This document shows positions 16,482 through 22,433 of a stretch of 22,433 bases of DNA, one piece after another (position 1 is the stretch's first letter; each line of letters begins with the position of its first letter). This stretch comes from DAOSVX01 sp964440405 (GTDB taxonomy: Bacteria > Bacillota_I > Bacilli_A > RF39 > UBA660): NCBI GenBank assembly GCA_964440405.1, contig CAYTSB010000010.1, positions 1 to 22,433 on the forward strand. Reading direction: 5' to 3'. The notes under the pieces are model-generated. The model made no database searches, had not been told where the DNA came from, and was given only the letters and a program-made list of their open reading frames with translations. The position numbers and the translations under genes were made by a program.

Positions 16482-16504
16482 CATAAGTTCTAAATAAGCA
16501 TAAA
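16477..16504. other. attL: left junction of the element
   Basis: Host sequence ends ...ATATAG, then CTTCT, then the element arm CATAAGTTCTAAATAAGCATAAA. The arm's AAGCATAAA (16496-16504) mirrors TTTATGCTT at the right end. Confidence 0.75.
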
Positions 16505-16506
16505 AT
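16478..16506 (+). promoter_or_regulatory. possible recombinase promoter overlapping the crossover site
   Basis: TTCTCA (16478-16483), 17 bp, TAAAAT (16501-16506). The implied start of transcription would coincide with the ATG at 16512, giving a leaderless message, which fits the absence of a Shine-Dalgarno site. Confidence 0.3.
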
Positions 16507-16511
16507 ATATT

Positions 16512-17813
16512 ATGAAAAGTAAAGCTGCTATTTACGTTAGAGTATCAACAATTGAACAAGTAAAAAAAGGCTACTCAATTGCTGCTCAAAAATCCAATCT
16601 AACCGAATTTTGCTATAAACAAAATTGGGATATTTTTGATATTTATGCTGATGAAGGAATTAGTGGTAAAAACATATCTAAAAGACCAGGAATATTAAAA
16701 TTAATTAGTGACATCGAAAAGTTTGAAATAAATATAGTTCTTTTGTATAAATTTGATCGTTTAACTAGAGATGTTAAAGATACTGAAAGCATTATTAATT
16801 TGCTGGAAAAATATAATGTAACGGTTTATACAATCTCGGGAGGCTTAGTTGATATATCCAGCGCTACCGGAAAATTTATGATTAGAATGAATGGGGCTAT
16901 TGCTCAATTAGAACGGGAACAAACCATTGAAAGAATTAAAGTTGCTTTCAAAGAAAAAGCTAAGGAGGGCTATTCTCTATGCAGTAAATGCCCTAGTTAT
17001 GGTTATAATCGTTTTAAAGGAATAAAAAATTTAACAATTAATAAAAAAGAATCATTAATTGTTAAAAAAATATATCAAATGTATTTAGATAACTATTTTC
17101 TAATAGATATAGCTAAATACTTAAATAAACTTAAAATACCAACTAAATTAAACAATAAATGGACTTCTAAGAATATTAAATTAATTTTAACCAATCCAGT
17201 TTATATCGGCAAAATAAAATGTCGAAATGAATATTTTGATGGGTTGCATCAATCTATTATAGAAAACGAAATGTTTAAAAAAGCACAAGAAAAAATCTTG
17301 AAAGAAAAAATAAATTCTAAAACCAAACATCCTTATCAAGATGCTGTTTTTTCTAGAATATTATATTGTGCTAATTGTGGCAATAGATTGGCTGTTAAAA
17401 GAGTAGTTAAAAATAAAACTTATTTAAATTATCGCTGTCCTAAAAAAGAAGCGCACTTGTGTACAATGCCAAGCATTAGTGAAAAAAAATTAGAAAAAAG
17501 TTTAATTAATTATATAGAATCTAAAAAAATAAAAGCGATTAAAAATGAAAACCATTTTAATAAAATTAATCAAATTAAAAAACAAGAAATTATGCAAATG
17601 TATCTAGACGGTGAGATCAATAAAGAAGAATTTATATTTTTATCAAAAGAAATAATCAAAAAAGAACCAAGAAAGCCCCAAGACAAGAATATATTTAAAA
17701 ATTGGTACCAAAAAAATAAAGCTCAAAAATATAAAATTATTCATGAGTATATTTCTAAAATGATTGTTGATAGTTGTAATAAAGATATAATAATAGACAT
17801 TACTTTTCAATAA
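16512..17813 (+). CDS. large serine recombinase (integrase/transposase)
   Basis: 433 residues. The resolvase-type catalytic domain (1-145) has IYVRVST with the nucleophile S12 and R10, then DEGISGKN and YKFDRLTRD (catalytic Arg region), and the long helix IAQLEREQTIERIK. A Recombinase domain follows (about 155-265: CPSYGYNR, NNKWTSKNIKLILTNPVYIGKI), then a zinc ribbon with C286-x2-C289 and C309/C317, then a short Lys-rich C-terminus. It is at the small end for large serine recombinases. The gene starts 30 bp inside the left junction, the usual arrangement for such integrases. No Shine-Dalgarno site is visible before the ATG. It should cut and rejoin attP and attB through a 2-base overlap. Confidence 0.93.
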   Translation: MKSKAAIYVRVSTIEQVKKGYSIAAQKSNLTEFCYKQNWDIFDIYADEGISGKNISKRPGILKLISDIEKFEINIVLLYKFDRLTRDVKDTESIINLLEKYNVTVYTISGGLVDISSATGKFMIRMNGAIAQLEREQTIERIKVAFKEKAKEGYSLCSKCPSYGYNRFKGIKNLTINKKESLIVKKIYQMYLDNYFLIDIAKYLNKLKIPTKLNNKWTSKNIKLILTNPVYIGKIKCRNEYFDGLHQSIIENEMFKKAQEKILKEKINSKTKHPYQDAVFSRILYCANCGNRLAVKRVVKNKTYLNYRCPKKEAHLCTMPSISEKKLEKSLINYIESKKIKAIKNENHFNKINQIKKQEIMQMYLDGEINKEEFIFLSKEIIKKEPRKPQDKNIFKNWYQKNKAQKYKIIHEYISKMIVDSCNKDIIIDITFQ

Positions 17814-17836
17814 CCCTAGATTTTTTGTTAAAAAAT

Positions 17837-17845
17837 TGTTATAAT
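17837..17845 (+). promoter_or_regulatory. extended -10 promoter of pssA-psd
   Basis: TGTTATAAT (perfect TGn-TATAAT) lies 22 bp before the pssA ATG, between the recombinase stop and pssA. It sits inside a weak CCCTA ... TAGGG dyad (17814-17852). Confidence 0.5.
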
Positions 17846-17866
17846 TTTAGGGAAGAAGAGGATATT

Positions 17867-18487
17867 ATGATTGGAATATATAATTATACAGTAATACTTA
17901 CCTATATGAGCTTGGCATCAGCAGTCACAGGAATTGTTTTAGCATTTAATGGGCATTCTTTCTCAGCAATTATCTGCCTTTTAGTATCAGGTTTATGTGA
18001 TATGTTTGATGGCAAAGTCGCAAGGACAAAAAAACAGAATAGTGAAGAAGCAAGTTTTGGGATTCAAATTGATTCACTAGCTGATATTGTGGCTTTTGGG
18101 ATTTTACCTATTGCTATTGGTGTGTCTTTAGGATTGAATAAACCAATATTTGCTTTGGTTTATACTTTATATGCTTTGTGCGCTTTAATCAGGCTTGCTT
18201 ACTTTAATGTTCTCGCTGAAACTAACAAAAAAAAGAGTAATCAACCCTTAAAATTTTATACTGGATTGCCAGTAACTAGCGTGGCTTTAATCTTACCGTT
18301 TCTCTATATTTTTAAGCCTTTAACCATACATTTTAATACTTTGTATATTTGGGCATTAGTAATTATCGCTTTAATGTTTGTTTCAAAAATAAAAATTAAA
18401 AAACCAACTTTTAAAACCTTAATAATTTTTATTGTATTAGGAGTTATTGAGTTAATATTAATTTTAAAAAGTATTGGAATTATTTAA
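17867..18487 (+). CDS. pssA: CDP-diacylglycerol-serine O-phosphatidyltransferase
   Basis: 206 residues from the ATG at 17867 (GAGGA 4 bp upstream). An upstream TTG at 17825 is rejected because the promoter lies inside that extension. It is a CDP-alcohol phosphatidyltransferase with the signature D45-x2-D48-G49-x2-A52-R53 ... G65-x3-D69-x3-D73. The Arg-to-Gly spacing is 11 instead of the usual 8, a variant I associate with a Firmicute PssA group. About six membrane helices. It makes phosphatidylserine from CDP-diacylglycerol and serine. The psd start follows 1 bp after its stop, so the two form one pathway unit: PS then PE. Confidence 0.88.
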   Translation: MIGIYNYTVILTYMSLASAVTGIVLAFNGHSFSAIICLLVSGLCDMFDGKVARTKKQNSEEASFGIQIDSLADIVAFGILPIAIGVSLGLNKPIFALVYTLYALCALIRLAYFNVLAETNKKKSNQPLKFYTGLPVTSVALILPFLYIFKPLTIHFNTLYIWALVIIALMFVSKIKIKKPTFKTLIIFIVLGVIELILILKSIGII

Positions 18488-18488
18488 A

Positions 18489-19343
18489 ATGAAAATGAAA
18501 TATCGTAACAGCAGCCAGATTATTAATAAAAAAACAGCGCCTGCTATTAAACTTTTATATGGGCTTTTAATTGGTAGAGTTATCTTAAAAGTATTAACGA
18601 AACCAACTATTTCCAAAGTTGGCGCCAAATATATGGAATCTCCTTTTTCTAAAGTCTGGAATCGCCGCTTCATTAAAAAGAATAAAATTGATTTAGATGA
18701 GTATGAAAAGAAGAAATACAAGAGTTATAATGATTTGTTTACTAGAAAAATAAAAACCGAAGCCAGACCTATTGATATTAATCCTGAGCGGCTAATAAGC
18801 CCTTGTGATGGCAAATTATTGGTATATCCTATTAACAAAGACAGTTCTTTTTCTATTAAAAATTCTATTTATAATGTTGCTGATTTAACTGGTGGTAAAA
18901 GTTTTAAAGACTATAATGATGGTTTGGCTTTAATTTTTCGTTTAGAAGTAAATGACTATCATCATTACTGCTATATCGATGATGGTAAAAAAAGTAAAAA
19001 TATCTTTATCAAAGGTGTTTTACATACGGTTCAACCTATTGCTAACAAATATAATGTTTATAAGCAAAATTCTAGAGAATACACTGTTCTTTATACTAAA
19101 AACTTTGGTGATGTTATTCAAATAGAGATAGGAGCATTAATGGTTGGCAAAATAGTTAATCATCATCAGAAATATAAATTTAAAAAAGGAGAAGAAAAAG
19201 GCCTTTTTGAATTTGGTGGTTCAACAATTGTTTTATTAATAAAAAAAGATAAAGTTACCATCGATTCTGATATTTTGGAAAACAGCTTAAGAGGAATTGA
19301 AACAATTGTTAAAATGGGTGAAAAAATAGGAAAGCGAAGATAA
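18489..19343 (+). CDS. psd: phosphatidylserine decarboxylase proenzyme
   Basis: 284 residues from the ATG at 18489; alternatives are the TTG at 18474, overlapping pssA, and the ATG at 18495. The Shine-Dalgarno site is weak, so translation is probably coupled to pssA. It has the PSD fold with YNDLFTRKI, SPCDGK (catalytic Asp D107), NDYHHY (H158/H159) and the self-cleavage motif F-G-G-S-T with cleavage expected between G244 and S245, producing the pyruvoyl group on Ser245. GGST in place of LGST is common in clostridial enzymes. It turns phosphatidylserine into phosphatidylethanolamine at the membrane. It ends in a shared bidirectional terminator with the PAP2 gene. Confidence 0.92.
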   Translation: MKMKYRNSSQIINKKTAPAIKLLYGLLIGRVILKVLTKPTISKVGAKYMESPFSKVWNRRFIKKNKIDLDEYEKKKYKSYNDLFTRKIKTEARPIDINPERLISPCDGKLLVYPINKDSSFSIKNSIYNVADLTGGKSFKDYNDGLALIFRLEVNDYHHYCYIDDGKKSKNIFIKGVLHTVQPIANKYNVYKQNSREYTVLYTKNFGDVIQIEIGALMVGKIVNHHQKYKFKKGEEKGLFEFGGSTIVLLIKKDKVTIDSDILENSLRGIETIVKMGEKIGKRR

Positions 19344-19359
19344 TTTATCTTCGCTTTTT
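19331..19359. terminator. bidirectional terminator between psd and the PAP2 gene
   Basis: AAAGCGAAGATAA / TTATCTTCGCTTT is a 13-bp perfect dyad around one base, with T runs on both strands. Both stop codons (19341-19343 plus, 19345-19347 minus) are in the centre. Confidence 0.9.
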
Positions 19360-19974
19360 AAGTAGTTGCAAATAATTGATTTTTATGTTTTTACTTATTA
19401 ACCAGATTGGGATAGAAATGATTAAAGCCAACAGAGCGTCATGAAAGGCATGCTGCTTAATAAACATAGTTGATAAAACAATTAGAATATTAGTTATTAA
19501 GATAAAAATTTGGTTTTTCCGACTAACATTATTGTTATTAAAAGTAGCATAGATAAAAAAGAAAGAAAATAAACAGTGGAGGCTGGGTAGACAATTAACT
19601 GGCGGATTATCAAAGAAATAAATAATTTTGACTAGATAATCAAAAATGCTGTTTCCGGTTATAGTTGCTCTAATGACAGTTGAAGGATAGGCTACAAAAA
19701 TAATATTGGCAAAAATAATTGAAATAACTAATGACCAAAATAAAACGTTAAGTTTCTTTTGATCTTTTTTATAAAGCATTAATGGAATTAGTAATAAATA
19801 AAGATACCATAAACAATAAAAGACAACAAAAAATGGTACAAAGGGAATCTTATCATCAATCACATGATGAATTAAATTAGGTTCACCTTGTAAGAATTTA
19901 CTACAAAAATATAATAGGCATTGTAAGCCAAAATAAACAACAAAACCTTTAATAAATAAAATATACTTTTTCAT
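19345..19974 (-). CDS. PAP2-family membrane phosphatase
   Basis: 209 residues, about six membrane helices. The PAP2 motifs are LPSLHC (P130-S-L-H133) and S168 ... KQH (H175) with D179 four residues later. An N-terminal RxxxxxxRP motif is missing, as in the PAP2_3 / inositol-phosphotransferase-like branch that carries KQH. It probably removes phosphate from, or transfers it between, lipid head groups. Beside pssA and psd a role in the same lipid pathway is natural, for example phosphatidate or phosphatidylglycerophosphate phosphatase, but the substrate cannot be read from sequence. It is transcribed towards psd from promoters near the right end of the element. The Shine-Dalgarno site is weak. 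Confidence 0.82.
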   Translation of the reverse strand: MKKYILFIKGFVVYFGLQCLLYFCSKFLQGEPNLIHHVIDDKIPFVPFFVVFYCLWYLYLLLIPLMLYKKDQKKLNVLFWSLVISIIFANIIFVAYPSTVIRATITGNSIFDYLVKIIYFFDNPPVNCLPSLHCLFSFFFIYATFNNNNVSRKNQIFILITNILIVLSTMFIKQHAFHDALLALIISIPIWLISKNIKINYLQLLKKRR

Positions 19975-19989
19975 CTACATCACTTTTTT

Positions 19990-20045
19990 ATTATAACATA
20001 ATTAAAAAAATTTTTATTAATAGTTTTTAGAAATTAATTATATCA
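19990..20045 (-). promoter_or_regulatory. two extended -10 elements ahead of the PAP2 gene
   Basis: On the minus strand, TGTTATAAT (19998-19990) and TGATATAAT (20045-20037), both perfect TGn-TATAAT. The first is 16 bp before the start codon. The second lies close to the right att arm. Confidence 0.45.
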
Positions 20046-20651
20046 CAAATTATTTATGCTTTTTTGGTAGTTAACTTCTGCTAAGTCATGGGTAACTATA
20101 ATAGTTGCCTTTTTTTCCTTCTTAATAATTTTATAAACATCATCACTTACTTTTAATCTTGTTTGATAATCTAATGCACAAAATGGTTCGTCTAACAATA
20201 AGATATCTGGTTTAATGGCCAGGGTTCTAATTAAAGCTACTCTTTGTCTCATTCCTCCTGATAATTCATTCGGATATTTATTAATGAATTCTTTTAATCC
20301 ATAAGTTTCTAATAAAGATTTAACATAATTAATATTTTCTTTAGTCTTAGTTTTTTGAATGTCTAAACCTATTAAAGTATTATCTAAAATATTTAGCCAA
20401 GGAAACAAAGTGTCTTCCTGCAACATGTAGCCAACTTTAATGTTTTTCTGATAGTGAATTTCACCGCCAGTTTTTTCTTCTAAGCCAGCTAAAATAGACA
20501 AAATAGTGCTTTTGCCGCAACCGCTAGTTCCGACTATTGCGATAAAATCCCCACTATTTATATTAAAAGAAAAATTTTTAACAGCTTTTATTTCTCCATT
20601 TTTACTATAATAAGTTTTTTCTAAATTATTTATTGATAATAAATTATTCAT
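20043..20651 (-). CDS. ABC importer ATPase, truncated by the insertion (SsuB/TauB/ThiZ class)
   Basis: 202 residues. It keeps all core motifs: Walker A GTSGCGKST (41-49), Q-loop Q78, signature LSGGMRQR (130-137), Walker B ILLLDEP (150-156) and H-loop H188 in VTHD. Host sequence ends at residue 191-192. The last ten residues (VNYQKSINNL) come from the element. The lost 57 residues are still present as the remnant at 16307-16481. The rebuilt protein has 248 residues, normal for the class. Since the catalytic motifs survive, some ATPase activity is possible, but the missing C-terminal helices make correct function doubtful. The start overlaps the upstream binding-protein gene by 8 bp. Confidence 0.9.
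   Translation of the reverse strand: MNNLLSINNLEKTYYSKNGEIKAVKNFSFNINSGDFIAIVGTSGCGKSTILSILAGLEEKTGGEIHYQKNIKVGYMLQEDTLFPWLNILDNTLIGLDIQKTKTKENINYVKSLLETYGLKEFINKYPNELSGGMRQRVALIRTLAIKPDILLLDEPFCALDYQTRLKVSDDVYKIIKKEKKATIIVTHDLAEVNYQKSINNL
20053..20079. other. attR: right junction of the element
   Basis: Element arm with TTTATGCTT (20053-20061), then TTTTGGTAGTTAA, then CTTCT (20075-20079), then host GCTAAGTCATGG. With the left arm it forms the dyad of a rebuilt attP. Confidence 0.75.
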
Positions 20652-21630
20652 TATAATAGTTGCTAATTAAATCTTGATATGAAATTTTTGAAGTTATTTG
20701 CTTATTTAAAATCATTATTTCTTGTAAATTATTAAATGATTCCTCGCTTATATAAGGTGTATTTAACCAAGAATCAGCTTCTTTATAACGATTAACTATT
20801 TTAATCAGGTCGTTTAAAGAAGTATCAGGGAATTGTTTTAAAATAACTTTAGCAATATCTTCGCTACTATTATTTTTTACAAAATCCAATCCTTTGTTGA
20901 TAGCGTTAGTAAACTTTTTAATGGCATCTTCGTTCTTTTCAATGTAGCTTTTGCGAGCGTTAAAAGCAGTATATGGAACTTCATCACTATACATACCGAC
21001 TGATCCAACAACATAGCCAAAACCTTCTTTTTCCAATTTAGTAGCATTTGGTTCAAATAAATTAACAAAATCACCCTCGCCACCAATAAATGCTCCAACT
21101 AGAGCAGCAAATTCTACGCTAGTATTTATTTTTACATCGCTTAATTTTATATTATTATTTAATAAAGCTTTTTGGAAGTTTAATAAAGGCATACCGCCAA
21201 TTCTCCCACCTAAAACCTCTTTATCTTTTACATCATCTAAGGTAAAATTTTCGATTTTATTTCTGCTGACAATAAATTGCCCATCTCTTTTAGTTAAACC
21301 GGCAAAGGTAACAATATAGTCTTCTTCACCACCATTGTAGACATAAATAGAGCTTTCTGGTCCGCAAAATCCAATATTAACATCATTAGATAAAACCGCT
21401 GCACTAACTTTATCTGCGCCTGGAGTTAAAATTAGTTCGATATCTAAACCCTCATCGCTAAAGTAATTGTTTTCAATTGCAACATAAAACGGAGCATAAA
21501 AAGCACTATGAGTAACTTCAGCTACTTTTATTTTAGTTAAATCTGTGTTTTTCTCTTTACTCATAAAATAGCCGACTGTTCCTAACGACAAGACCACCAG
21601 CAATAAAATAATTGTCCATAATTTTCTCAA
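20644..21630 (-). CDS. ABC importer substrate-binding protein (NMT1/SsuA/ThiY-like)
   Basis: 328 residues from a TTG start at 21630, the only possible start because TGA lies three codons upstream; GAGG is about 11 bp before it. An N-terminal hydrophobic segment (5-24) has no Cys, so the protein is membrane-tethered or cleaved, not a lipoprotein. The fold is NMT1/THI5-like: VTHSAFYAPFYVAIENNYF, GLDIELILTPGADKV, DVNIGFCGPESSIYVY, VLGGRIGGMPLL. Relatives bind aliphatic sulfonates, taurine, nitrate, riboflavin or the thiamine pyrimidine; the ligand cannot be told here, and no TPP riboswitch is visible upstream. It is the first gene of the importer operon, overlapping the ATPase by 8 bp. Confidence 0.88.
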   Translation of the reverse strand: MRKLWTIILLLVVLSLGTVGYFMSKEKNTDLTKIKVAEVTHSAFYAPFYVAIENNYFSDEGLDIELILTPGADKVSAAVLSNDVNIGFCGPESSIYVYNGGEEDYIVTFAGLTKRDGQFIVSRNKIENFTLDDVKDKEVLGGRIGGMPLLNFQKALLNNNIKLSDVKINTSVEFAALVGAFIGGEGDFVNLFEPNATKLEKEGFGYVVGSVGMYSDEVPYTAFNARKSYIEKNEDAIKKFTNAINKGLDFVKNNSSEDIAKVILKQFPDTSLNDLIKIVNRYKEADSWLNTPYISEESFNNLQEIMILNKQITSKISYQDLISNYYNE

Positions 21631-21640
21631 ATAATATCAA

Positions 21641-21688
21641 TCCTCACTTTCATAGTTATTTTATTCAAAAAAAAATAATAAGTGAAGA
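21641..21688 (-). promoter_or_regulatory. possible hairpin hiding the Shine-Dalgarno site of the binding-protein gene
   Basis: On the minus strand TCTTCACTT (21688-21680) can pair with AAGTGAGGA (21649-21641), nine pairs with one G-U, enclosing GAGG. The loop is 30 nt and includes a T9 run. Whether the message begins early enough to include the first arm is not clear. Confidence 0.25.
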
Positions 21689-21696
21689 TGATTTAC

Positions 21697-21725
21697 TTTA
21701 CTTTAAAATTTATCAATGATATAAT
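21697..21725 (+). promoter_or_regulatory. promoter of the coiled-coil gene
   Basis: TTTACT (21697-21702), 17-bp spacer, TATAAT (21720-21725) with TGA before it, 26 bp before the start codon. Confidence 0.55.
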
Positions 21726-21751
21726 TTAATAAGAAAATAGGGAGTGATAAT

Positions 21752-22433
21752 ATGGCAATAACTGACCCAAATAGTGTTCAATCAATAATAACCAATTTAA
21801 TCAGTGAGGACAATGAAAATTTGGCTGCTTTAAGAAGACAAATTAAAGATTTAGAGAATTCATTAAATGCTAATAATAATACTTTAAAAGACGTTCAATT
21901 AGCATTGGATGAATTGCAAAATAAATTAAGTTTAATCAAGGAAAAAAGCAAAAAATTCAGCAAGGGAATGAAATTGATTTTAGAGGAAGACTATAATGAT
22001 TTTTTTGCGGCATTAGATTTAAATCGCGATTATGAAAAAGATATGGATATAATTGATAATGCTGTTCAAGATCATTCACAGCAATTAGAAGAAGAAATAG
22101 CCAGATTATCAGCTCAACTAGAGGTTTTAAATTCTGAAATAACTAAATTGGAAGCAAGTTTTACTAAAGCCGAGGATAGTTATCAAACAGAACTAGAATT
22201 ACAGAGAATCTTAAAAGAATATATTAGTAATAAATCATTAGAAATTACTAAATCAGAAATCATTGAATTTTTAAAAGGCTTTAAAGACCTTGATGGCGAG
22301 CTACTATTTAAAGATGAAATGTTACCAGTGGCAGCCCAAATGGTAATGTTTGCTGAAAATTTTAGATTTGATGGCGAAGTTAAAAAATCAATTGGTGAAA
22401 CTCTTAAAAAGGCTTATGAAGAGGCAGCAAGAG
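21752..22433 (+). CDS. coiled-coil protein (partial, C-terminus beyond right edge)
   Basis: Open from the ATG at 21752 (GGGAG 7 bp upstream) to the window end, 227 residues seen. There is no signal peptide and no membrane segment. Long heptad stretches occur (ENLAALRRQIKDLENSLN, LEEEIARLSAQLEVLNSEITKLEAS), about residues 22-70 and 110-165, then a helical region that looks globular (FLKGFKDLDGELLFKDEMLPVAAQMVMFA). I do not recognise the family. In style it resembles the coiled-coil gene at 1218-2641, but I find no clear shared sequence. It is divergent from the importer operon. Confidence 0.75.
   Translation, partial: MAITDPNSVQSIITNLISEDNENLAALRRQIKDLENSLNANNNTLKDVQLALDELQNKLSLIKEKSKKFSKGMKLILEEDYNDFFAALDLNRDYEKDMDIIDNAVQDHSQQLEEEIARLSAQLEVLNSEITKLEASFTKAEDSYQTELELQRILKEYISNKSLEITKSEIIEFLKGFKDLDGELLFKDEMLPVAAQMVMFAENFRFDGEVKKSIGETLKKAYEEAAR

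Larger units (their letters stand above)
16477..20079 (+). mobile_element. serine-recombinase integrative element with phospholipid-synthesis cargo
   Basis: The net insert is 3,598 bp, flanked by CTTCT copies at 16477-16481 and 20075-20079. It holds, in order, a large serine recombinase, pssA, psd (all plus) and a PAP2 phosphatase (minus). Deleting it restores an in-frame 248-residue ABC ATPase (747 bp with stop) whose joined residues match the family consensus. There are no transposon-like terminal repeats at the very ends. The rebuilt attP shows the dyad expected for a serine integrase. No excision factor, conjugation or phage genes are present, so it is a minimal element or depends on helpers. 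A nested origin, with the recombinase arriving separately, cannot be excluded. Confidence 0.85.

Noticed and set aside
17814..17852. Terminator after the recombinase (TTTTTTGTTAAAAAA and CCCTA ... TAGGG)
   Set aside because: The stem is only A-T pairs or too long-looped and lacks a following T run, so read-through into pssA seems as likely.
17825..17866. Longer pssA start at TTG 17825
   Set aside because: The extension overlaps a TGTTATAAT promoter, has no ribosome-binding site and adds residues (MLKNCYNFREEED) unlike PssA starts.
16477..20079. IS-type transposon with terminal inverted repeats
   Set aside because: The mirrored motif lies 16-25 bp from the crossover centre and belongs to the rebuilt attP dyad; there is no DDE transposase and the recombinase is of the serine type.
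21631..21751. TPP or other known riboswitch ahead of the NMT1-like binding protein
   Set aside because: None of the conserved core strings of the TPP element are present.
1..22433. Mycoplasma-type code (TGA = Trp) because of the AT-rich, Mollicute-like look
   Set aside because: Trp is TGG throughout, and TGA ends cdaA, paralog 4 and the ABC ATPase at sensible places.
1..22433. CRISPR array, rRNA, replication origin
   Set aside because: No regularly spaced repeats, no rRNA-like stretch and no DnaA-box cluster were seen.

Overview
The window is very AT-rich, compactly coded bacterial DNA. The genes have Gram-positive ribosome-binding sites (AAGGAGG, AAAGGGGGA), ATG/TTG/GTG starts and many TGn-TATAAT (extended -10) promoters. 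TGA is a normal stop and Trp is TGG, so the standard bacterial code applies, not the Mycoplasma code. CdaA/CdaR, a YerB-type DUF3048 protein, DUF378 and a SipW/TasA-type secretion set together suggest an uncultured, low-GC Bacillota of the Bacilli / Erysipelotrichia / RF39 kind. That placement is inference. A run of exactly 100 N at 2087-2186 marks an assembly gap.

Layout. (1) 1-2641, minus strand: two surface-type genes. One is a coiled-coil protein with a Thr/Pro-rich linker, interrupted by the N gap. The other is a membrane-anchored, Cys-rich modular protein running off the left edge. (2) 2850-11390: chromosomal genes for a DUF3048 protein, a small membrane protein, the c-di-AMP synthase cdaA with its regulator cdaR, a DUF378 protein, a LolA-fold lipoprotein, a small anchored protein, a CtpA-type S41 protease and a large unknown membrane protein. 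(3) tRNA-Cys(GCA) at 11424-11498. (4) 11754-15521: four tandem exported beta-rich paralogs with SipW-dependent-type signal peptides (TasA/CalY-like), followed by an ER/SipW-type signal peptidase (Ser/His/Asp). This looks like a self-contained surface-fibre locus. (5) 15532-21630, minus strand: an ABC importer operon of the SsuABC/TauABC/ThiXYZ class. (6) 21752 to the right edge: the start of another coiled-coil protein.

The most interesting object is inside region 5. The ATPase gene of the importer is split in two by a 3.6-kb insertion (about 16477-20079). The insert carries a large serine recombinase, phosphatidylserine synthase (pssA), phosphatidylserine decarboxylase (psd) and a PAP2 phosphatase. 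Both junctions share CTTCT. Removing the insert joins the two gene pieces in frame into a normal 248-residue ATPase. The rebuilt element ends form a long imperfect dyad centred on the same TC dinucleotide as a shorter dyad in the rebuilt host site, which is what a serine-integrase attP/attB pair should look like. The window therefore appears to hold a very small serine-recombinase element whose cargo is a phosphatidylethanolamine pathway, sitting in and probably uncoupling a nutrient importer. If excision occurs, it would restore the importer gene exactly.
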